Below are positions 1 through 5,786 of a stretch of 5,786 nucleotides of DNA, piece after piece. The translations under genes and the position numbers were made by a program. The notes below the pieces were generated by a model. The model did no database searches and was not told where the DNA came from. It worked only from the letters and a program-made list of their open reading frames with translations. This DNA comes from Faucicola sp032089155 (lineage in GTDB: Bacteria; Pseudomonadota; Gammaproteobacteria; Pseudomonadales; Moraxellaceae): positions 1 through 5,786 of the forward strand of contig DAMDEV010000151.1 in assembly GCA_032089155.1 (NCBI GenBank), read 5' to 3'. Numbering within the stretch: position 1 is the first letter of the stretch; every line of letters starts with the position of its first letter.

Positions 1-1091
1 AAGAATCTTTACGTTTTCGCCTTGACCAAATGTCTGACCGTTTCGAAGAAGTCACTGCCATGCTGTCTGAGCCAGAAACCATGAATGACAACAAAAAATT
101 TCGTGAATTATCGGTTGAGCACAGTGATTTATCAGCGTTGGTCGATGTCTGGGGCAAATACCGCCAAGCGGAAGAAGATTTGGCAACCGCTGAAGAAATG
201 CTGTCAGATTCAACGGGTGATGGCGACATGAAAGAAATGGCGCAAGAAGAAATCCAAGCCGCCAAAGACACCATCAATGAGCTTGAAGACGTGCTCAATG
301 TGATGATGCTGCCTAAAGACCCGAATGATAAAGTGCCTGCCTTTTTAGAGATTCGAGCAGGGACGGGTGGCGATGAAGCGGCGATTTTTAGCGGGGATTT
401 GTTCCGTATGTATGAGCGTTATGCGGCAACCCAAGGTTGGACAGTGGAAGTATTGTCCGAGAACGAAGGTGAGCATGGCGGCTATAAAGAAATCATCAGC
501 CGCGTATCGGGCATGGGTGTGTATGGTCGCTTAAAATTTGAGTCGGGCGCACACCGGGTGCAACGGGTGCCAGAGACTGAAAGCCAAGGACGGGTGCATA
601 CTTCGGCTTGCACGGTTGCGGTGATGCCAGAGGTTGAAATTGATGATACCGTAGACATCAACCCTGCTGACTTGCGTATCGATACTTATCGTGCCAGTGG
701 GGCAGGTGGTCAGCATATCAATAAAACCGACTCTGCGGTGCGTATCACCCATATTCCAACAGGCACAGTGGTTGAATGTCAGCAAGAGCGTAGCCAACAC
801 GCCAACCGCGATAAAGCCATGAAAATGTTGGTATCCAAAATTCAGCAAGAAAAAGTACAAAAACAAATTGATGCGTCAAGTGATATGCGTCGCAATTTGG
901 TCGGTAGTGGTGACCGCTCGGAGCGCATTCGCACTTATAATTTTCCCCAAGGGCGGATGACCGACCACCGTATTAATTTAACCTTGTACAAACTCGATGC
1001 TATTATGCAAGGCGATTTGGACGAATTGCTCGATAGCTTACTGCGTGAACACCAAGCCGATTTGATGGCATCGGTAAGCGGTGAAGAATAA
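1..1091 (+). CDS. prfA: Peptide chain release factor 1 (RF1), 5'-truncated by the window edge
   Basis: Class I release factor that reads UAA and UAG in the ribosomal A site and triggers hydrolysis of peptidyl-tRNA; cytoplasmic. The frame is open from the first complete codon (base 3), giving ESLRFRLDQ before the first internal ATG at base 30. That stretch matches the usual RF1 N-terminus, so the ATG at 30 is not the true start and only about one or two codons lie outside. Counted from base 3 there are 362 residues, against about 360 for E. coli RF1. A helical N-terminal domain is followed by RAGTGGDEAA (about 118-127). The tripeptide PET (about 190-192) fits the PxT stop-codon recognition motif of RF1 and not the SPF of RF2. 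The catalytic GGQ is at about 235-237, in SGAGGQHINKTDSAVRITH; its Gln is the residue methylated by PrmC in the family. The C-terminal NFPQGRMTDHRINLTLY is also typical. The 3' neighbour is lysS, not prmC. The call is secure. Confidence 0.97.
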   Translation, partial: ESLRFRLDQMSDRFEEVTAMLSEPETMNDNKKFRELSVEHSDLSALVDVWGKYRQAEEDLATAEEMLSDSTGDGDMKEMAQEEIQAAKDTINELEDVLNVMMLPKDPNDKVPAFLEIRAGTGGDEAAIFSGDLFRMYERYAATQGWTVEVLSENEGEHGGYKEIISRVSGMGVYGRLKFESGAHRVQRVPETESQGRVHTSACTVAVMPEVEIDDTVDINPADLRIDTYRASGAGGQHINKTDSAVRITHIPTGTVVECQQERSQHANRDKAMKMLVSKIQQEKVQKQIDASSDMRRNLVGSGDRSERIRTYNFPQGRMTDHRINLTLYKLDAIMQGDLDELLDSLLREHQADLMASVSGEE

Positions 1092-1133
1092 CGGGTATGT
1101 TGGATTAATAGGATAAAACTTTATTTTTACCAT

Positions 1134-1162
1134 TTGGCATAAAAATTTTAACTTTTGATAGT
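1134..1162 (+). promoter_or_regulatory. Candidate sigma70-type promoter for lysS
   Basis: TTGGCA at 1134-1139 matches 5 of 6 bases of the -35 consensus. GATAGT at 1157-1162 matches 4 of 6 of the -10 consensus. The spacer is exactly 17 bp and the surroundings are strongly AT-rich. Initiation would fall near 1168-1170, leaving a leader of about 20 bases before the lysS ATG. This would let lysS be transcribed separately from prfA, although no clear terminator separates the two genes, so readthrough is also possible. Found by eye only. Confidence 0.45.
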
Positions 1163-1187
1163 GTAACTAAAATTGTGGGAAAACATC

Positions 1188-2735
1188 ATGTCACAGCAAA
1201 ACCAAACTAAAAATGCAGCAACCGAAGCGCATTTGGAAGACAGCCAAGACGTCAATGAACTTATCAAACAACGTCACAGCAAATTAGATTTAATCAAACA
1301 AGCAGGCAAAAACCCTTACCCAAACCAATTCAAACGCAAAGATTACGCCCAAGACTTGCAGCAGCAATTTGCCGATAAAGACAAAGAAACATTGGCAAAC
1401 AGCGATAAAGTCATGGTGACTGTCGCCGGTCGTATCATGCTCAAACGGGTGATGGGTAAAGCCAGCTTTGTGACCATTGCCGACATGACAGGGCGTATCC
1501 AAGCCTATGTCAGCAAAAACGACTTGGGCGAAGAGATTTATAATGACTTTAAAACATGGGATATCGGTGACATTATTGGCGTGACAGGTTATGTATTTCG
1601 TACCAACACCGGTGAATTATCTGTGCACGCCACTGAAGTTCAGTTATTGACTAAATCACTACGCCCACTACCAGACAAATTTCATGGGTTAAGCGACACT
1701 GAGGCTCGCTATCGTAGCCGTCATCTTGACCTGATGACCAATGAAGACAGCCGTAACGCCTTTATTATCCGTAGTAAAGTCATTGCTGGTATTCGTGAAT
1801 ATATGCTAAATGAGCGTTACATGGAAGTTGAAACCCCGATGATGCACGTCATTCCAGGGGGCGCTGTGGCTCGTCCATTTGTTACCCATCACAATGCGCT
1901 TGATATGCCGCTTTTTTTACGCATTGCGCCAGAGCTGTACTTAAAACGTCTAGTGGTGGGTGGTTTTGAGCGTGTGTTTGAGATTAACCGTAATTTTCGT
2001 AACGAAGGGGTATCGGCACGTCACAACCCAGAATTTACCATGATTGAGTTTTATCAAGCCTATGCCGATTATGAAGATTTGATGAAACTGACCGAAAATA
2101 TGTTTGAAAAACTGGCAAACGATATTTTAGGTACCACGGAGATTGATTATCAAGGTGAAGCAATTAGTTTCAAAGCACCTTTTGAACGCTTACCAATGAC
2201 CAAAGCGATTGAAAAATACGCGGATAATTTTGACATGAGCAAAATCGCAGACCGTGATTATCTAGCGGATTATGCCAAAAACGTACTCAAACAAGACGTT
2301 AAAGACATCTTTGGGATTGGCAAACTGCAAACCATCATCTTTGAAGAAACCGCAGAAACCAAACTGCGTCAACCAACCTTCGTCACAGAATATCCTGCCG
2401 AAACCTCACCGCTAGCACGCCGTAACGATGACAATAGCGAAATTACTGACCGTTTTGAACTATTTATCGGCGGGCGTGAGATTGCCAACGGCTTTAGCGA
2501 GCTCAATGACCCAATCGACCAAGCCGAGCGGTTTAAACAACAAGTCGCTGAGAAAGACGCAGGCGATGATGAAGCGATGCATTATGATGCAGAGTTTATC
2601 GAAGCATTGTCCTATGGCTTGCCACCGACTGCCGGCGAGGGCATCGGTATTGACCGTTTAGTGATGTTATTTACCAATGCACCGAGTATTCGAGATGTGA
2701 TTTTGTTTCCACATATGCGTCGCAAAGACGTTTAA
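1188..2735 (+). CDS. lysS: Lysyl-tRNA synthetase, class II
   Basis: Charges tRNA-Lys with lysine using ATP; cytoplasmic homodimer in this family. The ATG at 1188 is preferred because GGGA (1177-1180) sits 7 bases upstream; an in-frame TTG at 1173 would add five residues but would put this ribosome-binding site inside the coding region. The product is 515 residues, close to the roughly 505 of E. coli LysS. After a charged N-terminal helix, an OB-fold anticodon-binding domain spans about 75-155 (VTVAGRIMLKRVMGKASFV, FVTIADMTGRIQAYV). Class II motif 1 is around 195-230 (IREYMLNERYMEVETPMM). Motif 2 is about 262-290 (RVFEINRNFRNEG, RHNPEFTMIEFYQAY). Motif 3 is about 483-507 (GEGIGIDRLVMLFTNAPSIR). 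The lysine-pocket segment FELFIGGREIANGFSELNDP (423-442) is intact. No frameshift or missing motif is visible. It lies 96 bp after prfA and ends in a strong terminator. Confidence 0.98.
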   Translation: MSQQNQTKNAATEAHLEDSQDVNELIKQRHSKLDLIKQAGKNPYPNQFKRKDYAQDLQQQFADKDKETLANSDKVMVTVAGRIMLKRVMGKASFVTIADMTGRIQAYVSKNDLGEEIYNDFKTWDIGDIIGVTGYVFRTNTGELSVHATEVQLLTKSLRPLPDKFHGLSDTEARYRSRHLDLMTNEDSRNAFIIRSKVIAGIREYMLNERYMEVETPMMHVIPGGAVARPFVTHHNALDMPLFLRIAPELYLKRLVVGGFERVFEINRNFRNEGVSARHNPEFTMIEFYQAYADYEDLMKLTENMFEKLANDILGTTEIDYQGEAISFKAPFERLPMTKAIEKYADNFDMSKIADRDYLADYAKNVLKQDVKDIFGIGKLQTIIFEETAETKLRQPTFVTEYPAETSPLARRNDDNSEITDRFELFIGGREIANGFSELNDPIDQAERFKQQVAEKDAGDDEAMHYDAEFIEALSYGLPPTAGEGIGIDRLVMLFTNAPSIRDVILFPHMRRKDV

Positions 2736-2772
2736 AAAATGACAATACAGTGTTAATATAGTGATAGCTTTT

Positions 2773-2806
2773 AAAACCGCAGTCACAGTATGACTGCGGT
2801 TTTTTT
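2773..2806 (+). terminator. Rho-independent terminator after lysS
   Basis: A perfect 10-bp stem, ACCGCAGTCA (2776-2785) with TGACTGCGGT (2791-2800), closes a 5-base loop CAGTA. The stem can be extended by A-T pairs from the AAA before it. A run of seven T (2800-2806) follows. It lies 37 bases past the lysS stop codon. The A-tract on the left arm gives a short T-run on the opposite strand, so weak bidirectional function is possible, but no minus-strand gene ends here. Confidence 0.93.
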
Positions 2807-2996
2807 ATGATAATCCAGTTCTCATCGAAGCCAGCCATCATTGAAGACAATAATGAAGCCAGTAATATCAAAGATATCTTTTGAAACAAAACTAATAAAA
2901 AATCGGCTCAACTCACCAAATAATCAGTGTTAGACTAAACTGTATTTTTCGCTCAAACCCGTCTATTTTCTGACCTATCGTTGAGAAACGTTGACT
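2807..2996. other. Intergenic spacer between lysS terminator and the protease gene
   Basis: AT-rich stretch of 190 bp with no convincing gene. It holds an exact 12-bp palindrome AAAGATATCTTT (2870-2881), two copies of GAAGCCAG (2827-2834 and 2855-2862), and a 25-codon ATG frame (2807-2884) that starts directly on the terminator T-run and has no ribosome-binding site. The promoter of the downstream protease gene should lie here, but no -35/-10 pair with good spacing stood out, nor a recognisable GAACTT/TCTGA-type sigmaE promoter. The palindrome could be an operator or chance in AT-rich DNA. Confidence 0.4.
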
Positions 2997-4349
2997 ATGA
3001 CAGACCCCCGTTCAGACAAGCCTTTGGAAACCCCGCCCGTTTTGCCGCCTACGTATCGTAAACCTAACAAATTTACTCTAATCCTTCCTTGGATTTTGTT
3101 ACTACTAGTGCTGTTGGCGGGCTTGTGGATGATGACCAAGCCACAGCTGCCTTGGCAAAAAAATCAAGCAGTGGTAGCCAGTCAGCCCAGTTGGCAGCCG
3201 CCGAAATCTGAGCCTGTCGATACCAAAAAACTCGGTGACAATCCAAATGCTGCGGTGGCATCTTATCACAATGCTGTCGCAGTCGCTGCTCAGTCAGTCG
3301 TCAATATCTATACCACGCAAAAAATCGAGGAGCATCCCTATATGAATGACCCGATGATGCGCCGCTATTTTGAATATCACGGTATCCCCAATGGCGAAAG
3401 CGATAATACCAATTTAGGCTCGGGGGTTATCATTTCGCAAGATGGCTATATCGTCACCAACTCGCATGTGATTTCCAAAGCTGATAACATTATCGTGATG
3501 CTCAATGATGGCCGCAAGGCAACGGCAAAAGTCATCGGCAACGATGTGGAAAGTGATTTGGCGGTGATTAAGGTTGATTTGACAGGGCTAAAACCCTTAG
3601 GATTTCGTGAACAGTCGACCCAAGTGGGCGATGTGGTGTTGGCGATTGGCAACCCGTTTGGTGTCGGTCAAACCGTCACCCAAGGTATTATCTCGGCAAC
3701 AGGGCGCACGGGACTAGGTATCAACACAGTGGAAGATTTTATCCAAACCGATGCCGCTATCAATCCCGGTAACTCAGGGGGTGCGCTGGTCGATGCTTAT
3801 GGTCAGCTTGTTGGTATCAACACCGCGATTTTTTCACGCTCAGGCGGCTCGATGGGGATTGGATTTGCCATTCCTACCGAGATTGTCAAGCTTGTGATGA
3901 ATGGTATTATTAAAGATGGTAAAGTGCACCGCGGCTGGCTTGGGATTGAATTACAAAGTTCGATGAAAGACCCAACCAAGCTAGGTGATGACACGCAGGG
4001 CGTTGAAGTAATGAACGTAATGCCCGATGGTCCTGCCGCCAAAGCGGGCTTGCAAAAAGGGGATATCATCACCGCAATGGATAATAAACCTGTCAATGAT
4101 GCCAACACGCTGATTCAAATGGTCGCACGTAAAGCACCCAACAGTGTGGTCAATCTACAAGTGATGCGTAATAAAGCGCAAAGCAGCGTCAATGTGACCC
4201 TAGGTGAAAGACAACCCCAAGAAGCTTTGACCGAGCTACCTACGTCACAAAACTTTGACCAAAACAATGATAGTGCTAATCAAAATGGCGCCAGCAATGA
4301 AGATGATATTCGAGCAGAGTTAATGGAATTACTGAAAAAACAGCATTAA
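2997..4349 (+). CDS. DegS/AlgW-type (HtrA family) membrane-anchored serine protease with one PDZ domain
   Basis: Trypsin-like HtrA-family endopeptidase, probably inner-membrane anchored with its protease facing the periplasm. Family members of this layout sense misfolded outer-membrane proteins and cleave an anti-sigma factor. From the ATG at 2997 there are 450 residues; an in-frame TTG at 2991 would add two. GAGA (2983-2986) is a weak ribosome-binding site. A proline-rich cytoplasmic start (1-26) precedes one hydrophobic helix (about 27-46, FTLILPWILLLLVLLAGLWMM), then a linker of about 40 residues. The triad is His157 (VTNSHVI), Asp187 (ESDLAVI) and Ser260 (INPGNSGGALVD). One PDZ domain covers about 313-405 (GWLGIELQ, GPAAKAGLQKGDIITAM). 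A single PDZ, a membrane helix and EDFIQTDAAINPGNSGG point to DegS/AlgW rather than DegP/DegQ, which have two PDZ domains. A polar N/Q/D-rich tail (about 413-436) ends in a charged helix. DegS versus AlgW orthology, and the substrate, are not shown by the sequence. Confidence 0.92.
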   Translation: MTDPRSDKPLETPPVLPPTYRKPNKFTLILPWILLLLVLLAGLWMMTKPQLPWQKNQAVVASQPSWQPPKSEPVDTKKLGDNPNAAVASYHNAVAVAAQSVVNIYTTQKIEEHPYMNDPMMRRYFEYHGIPNGESDNTNLGSGVIISQDGYIVTNSHVISKADNIIVMLNDGRKATAKVIGNDVESDLAVIKVDLTGLKPLGFREQSTQVGDVVLAIGNPFGVGQTVTQGIISATGRTGLGINTVEDFIQTDAAINPGNSGGALVDAYGQLVGINTAIFSRSGGSMGIGFAIPTEIVKLVMNGIIKDGKVHRGWLGIELQSSMKDPTKLGDDTQGVEVMNVMPDGPAAKAGLQKGDIITAMDNKPVNDANTLIQMVARKAPNSVVNLQVMRNKAQSSVNVTLGERQPQEALTELPTSQNFDQNNDSANQNGASNEDDIRAELMELLKKQH

Positions 4350-4375
4350 ACTTTATTCAAAACTTCAATGCGTTG

Positions 4376-4401
4376 CGGCTAGCTGGGTGCTTTGGCTGCC
4401 G
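4376..4401. terminator. Weak hairpin in the convergent junction, possible terminator
   Basis: CGGC (4376-4379) and AGC (4381-4383), separated by a bulged T, can pair with GCT (4395-4397) and GCCG (4398-4401) around an 11-base loop. It lies between the stops of the protease gene and the convergent reductase gene, where termination of both is expected. Neither side has a proper T-run directly after the stem, so this is not a textbook intrinsic terminator and may be incidental. Confidence 0.25.
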
Positions 4402-4407
4402 GCTGTT

Positions 4408-4443
4408 ATTACCTGTTTTCATTACCTGCTTTCATTACCAGCT
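4408..4443. repeat. 13-bp tandem repeat, about 2.5 copies, over the 3' end of the reductase gene
   Basis: ATTACCTGTTTTC (4408-4420) and ATTACCTGCTTTC (4421-4433) differ at one base and lie head to tail. A partial third unit, ATTACC, begins at 4434 and the match then decays. The array straddles the reductase stop codon (4422-4424, minus strand), so the last residues of that protein are encoded by repeat units. A 13-bp unit shifts frame between copies. It looks like local slippage duplication. Confidence 0.8.
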
Positions 4444-5222
4444 AAGGTCAAACCACGCCCGCCATCCACTGCAATAATCTGCCCTGTAATATACGGGGCA
4501 GCTGCCAAAAATACCGCCACTTGCGCGATATCTTGCGGTGTGCCAATTCTTTTTAATGGTACGGCATGGCAGATTTTGTCAATCGTTTCAGCGGTGAGCG
4601 CTTGCTCAGAGCCCTCTATGGGTAAAATGTTAATACCCGGTGCAATGCCATTGACGCGGATATCGGGCGCTAGTTCGATTGCTAGCGACTGCACCATCAT
4701 TTGGTGCGCGGCTTTTGCCATGTTATAGACCGTATAACCCCCAAATGGCTTGCCATTTGCGTGAATGTCCAAAATGCTGATAATGCAGCCTTGCGATTTT
4801 TTTAGATAAGGGTATAAATATTGGGTGATAAATAACGGGGTTTGCGCATTGGTCAAAAATAAATTTTGCCAGTCTTGCTGAGAGATTTGACCAAAGGGGG
4901 TCGGGTAAAAGCGTGAGGCATTATGAACCAAACAATCCAACCGACCAAAACTGTTGATTATGCGCCAAGTCAATTGTGGCAACGTTTCAAAATCTTCTAA
5001 ATCCCCTTGCACGCTTTTTGCTGACTGGGGGCGAATGGCATTACAGTAATCAACAAGTTCCATGGCTTCTGATTCACTGGTATGGTAATGGATAATGATA
5101 TTATAATTGGCTTGGTGCAGTGCCAGCACAAGCGCCCGACCAATTCGTTTGGCGCCACCTGTGACACACGCCACACGGCACGGATTGGATACTTCGCTCA
5201 TCGCTGCTTGCTTCAACATCAT
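4422..5222 (-). CDS. Pteridine reductase / FolM-type short-chain dehydrogenase
   Basis: NAD(P)H-dependent SDR oxidoreductase, likely reducing dihydropterins or dihydromonapterin to the tetrahydro form; cytoplasmic. The 266 residues form a single Rossmann domain. The cofactor loop is TGGAKRIG (21-28), with Arg26 where classical SDRs carry Gly, as in PTR1 and FolM. NAS (101-103) lies in VHNASRFYPTPFG, a pterin-reductase-like segment. The catalytic set is Asp152, in the place of the classical Ser (ILDIHA), with Tyr166 and Lys170 (YNMAK). The C-terminal ITGQIIAVDGGRGL is typical of SDRs. The start at 5222 is supported by AGG six bases upstream; the next codon is also ATG, and ATG at codon 8 is an alternative that would still keep the whole fold. 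It converges with the protease gene (72 bp between stops) and diverges from the gene at 5333. The last codons fall in a 13-bp tandem repeat. FolM versus general pteridine reductase activity cannot be settled from sequence, so no symbol is given. Confidence 0.88.
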   Translation of the reverse strand: MMLKQAAMSEVSNPCRVACVTGGAKRIGRALVLALHQANYNIIIHYHTSESEAMELVDYCNAIRPQSAKSVQGDLEDFETLPQLTWRIINSFGRLDCLVHNASRFYPTPFGQISQQDWQNLFLTNAQTPLFITQYLYPYLKKSQGCIISILDIHANGKPFGGYTVYNMAKAAHQMMVQSLAIELAPDIRVNGIAPGINILPIEGSEQALTAETIDKICHAVPLKRIGTPQDIAQVAVFLAAAPYITGQIIAVDGGRGLTLAGNESR

Positions 5223-5234
5223 TTGCTACCTATG

Positions 5235-5266
5235 TCTATTTGATTAAGCGTTTATTTGATTAAGCG
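5235..5266. repeat. Two tandem 16-bp units in the divergent intergenic region
   Basis: TATTTGATTAAGCG occurs at 5237-5250 and again, without mismatch, at 5253-5266. Including two flanking bases, the units are 16 bp with one mismatch (TC versus TT at the left edge). The array lies 12 bp upstream of the reductase start on the minus strand and upstream of the plus-strand gene at 5333. It could be a pair of regulator-binding sites about one and a half helical turns apart, or a simple duplication. Confidence 0.85.
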
Positions 5267-5268
5267 GT

Positions 5269-5296
5269 TTGTCGTTTTAATCATTCATGCTTTAAT
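5269..5296 (+). promoter_or_regulatory. Possible promoter for the gene at 5333
   Basis: TTGTCG (5269-5274, 4 of 6 bases of a -35) and TTTAAT (5291-5296, 5 of 6 of a -10) are 16 bp apart. Initiation would be near 5303, about 30 bases before the ATG. The 16-bp repeat pair ends three bases upstream of the -35, a position suited to an activator. A second TTTAAT at 5276-5281 lacks a well-spaced -35. Found by eye only. Confidence 0.3.
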
Positions 5297-5300
5297 CCAT

Positions 5301-5336
5301 ATGAGCCCAATTGGTTGGGATTGGAAAACCCCATGA
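5301..5336 (+). other. Possible 11-codon leader ORF overlapping the next start codon
   Basis: ATG at 5301 opens a frame encoding MSPIGWDWKTP whose TGA stop overlaps the downstream ATG as ATGA (5333-5336), the arrangement used for translational coupling. It has two Trp codons in eleven. No ribosome-binding site is evident before it, and the candidate promoter would place the transcript start at or just after its ATG. It may well be chance. Confidence 0.2.
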
Positions 5337-5786
5337 TTATCACACACCTTGAACGAGCGACACAACTTTATCAAGCGCTGCAGGATTATCAGCAAAGCAC
5401 CCATGCCTTTAGCCAGCCGTCACAGCGGCAATTGACCGCTTTTGCCAATCATTTGGTCGCTAGCGAAAGGCAAGCACAGTATTTGACCGCGTTAGCCAAG
5501 CGTACACTAGTTACCCCCACTTATTGGTCAACGCAGCGAGTCAATCCCAATAGCCCGTTTTTTGACCCTGTCAAAGCCATATTATATTGGCAAAGTATCG
5601 ATATCGCCGAGTCGCTTTGGTTGGCTTTTTTACTCATTCATGTCGGTGATAGCCCACAATTACAGGGCAACCGTCAATCTCAGTGGCAATATTTACGCCT
5701 GTTATATGGCAATTTTAGTCGTGCTGACCAACCTAGTAAACCCTTACTGAGTTGGGCAACTATGACCGCCAACCCTCAAGTAGTCG
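5333..5786 (+). CDS. Partial conserved protein, resembling aGPT-Pplase clade 3; 3' end outside the window
   Basis: An open frame of 151 codons from the ATG at 5333 runs off the right edge without a stop. GGA seven bases before the ATG is a weak ribosome-binding site. No signal peptide or clear membrane segment is seen. Residues 1-60 look helical and polar (LVASERQAQYLTALAKR at 41-57). A conserved-looking core follows: NPNSPFFDPVKA (71-82), IAESLWLAFLLIHVG (91-105), W119 with LRLLYG (121-126), and W141 with ANP (146-148). The order FDPxKA, then a helix with W..FL..H.G, then W..LR..YG, then W....ANP resembles, from memory, the bacterial family Pfam names alpha-glutamyl/putrescinyl thymine pyrophosphorylase clade 3. 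That name is a computational prediction tied to hypermodified thymine bases, and the cellular role of bacterial members is unknown to me. It is transcribed divergently from the pteridine reductase gene. That it is a real gene is fairly sure; the family is tentative. Confidence 0.7.
   Translation, partial: MIITHLERATQLYQALQDYQQSTHAFSQPSQRQLTAFANHLVASERQAQYLTALAKRTLVTPTYWSTQRVNPNSPFFDPVKAILYWQSIDIAESLWLAFLLIHVGDSPQLQGNRQSQWQYLRLLYGNFSRADQPSKPLLSWATMTANPQVV

Noticed and set aside
531..866. 111-codon minus-strand frame inside prfA
   Set aside because: It lies wholly within a highly conserved coding region, and its translation is Cys/His-rich and resembles no family I know. It is a shadow of prfA.
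1173..1187. TTG start for lysS, adding MWENI
   Set aside because: The GGGA ribosome-binding site at 1177-1180 would then be inside the gene, and it is correctly spaced for the ATG at 1188.
2807..2884. 25-codon frame MIIQFSSKPAIIEDNNEASN...
   Set aside because: The ATG abuts the terminator T-run, with no ribosome-binding site and no promoter between. There is no support for expression.
2671..2889. 72-codon minus-strand frame whose start looks like a signal peptide (MFQKISLILLASLLSS)
   Set aside because: It begins with TTG, lacks a ribosome-binding site, runs through the lysS terminator stem and into the lysS 3' end, and the rest looks random. The hydrophobic start is likely chance in AT-rich DNA.
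3803..4108. 101-codon minus-strand frame inside the protease gene
   Set aside because: It is antisense to the conserved catalytic Ser and PDZ region. It is a shadow frame.
4387..4728. 113-codon plus-strand frame at the 3' end of the reductase gene
   Set aside because: It is antisense to the well-supported SDR coding sequence, and its translation has no recognisable domain.
5562..5750. 62-codon plus-strand frame near the right edge
   Set aside because: It overlaps, in another frame, the open frame from 5333, whose motif pattern and codon use look like a real gene.

Overview
The window looks like an ordinary housekeeping stretch of a gammaproteobacterial chromosome. Protein character suggests the family Moraxellaceae (Moraxella, Psychrobacter or Acinetobacter relatives): a PrfA that begins ESLRFRLDQ, an AlgW/DegS-like membrane protease, and a PTR1-like pteridine reductase in place of a canonical E. 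coli FolM. Base composition is moderate, mid-40s % GC by eye. The taxonomic call is inference from remembered protein resemblance and was not tested by a search.

Layout from left to right: (1) prfA (peptide chain release factor 1), cut by the left edge and missing only its first one or two codons. (2) A 96-bp AT-rich gap with a plausible sigma70-type promoter, then lysS (class II lysyl-tRNA synthetase), closed by a textbook rho-independent terminator. (3) A 190-bp gap with no convincing gene, then a DegS/AlgW-type trypsin-like protease with one membrane anchor and one PDZ domain. (4) A 72-bp convergent junction carrying a 13-bp tandem repeat that overlaps the stop of the next gene. (5) On the minus strand, a short-chain dehydrogenase of the pteridine reductase/FolM type. 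(6) A 110-bp divergent intergenic region with a perfect 14-bp direct repeat (16-bp period) and a possible 11-codon leader ORF. (7) On the plus strand, a gene that runs off the right edge without a stop. Its 151 visible residues resemble, from memory, the family Pfam calls alpha-glutamyl/putrescinyl thymine pyrophosphorylase clade 3.

PrfA and LysS both serve translation (stop-codon reading and tRNA-Lys charging). The protease is likely a periplasmic envelope-stress sensor. The reductase belongs to tetrahydropterin metabolism. Apart from prfA-lysS, the neighbours do not look like one pathway or one operon. No tRNA, rRNA, CRISPR array, insertion sequence or phage gene was seen. The parts most worth following up are the truncated gene at the right edge and the repeat-containing divergent region in front of it.
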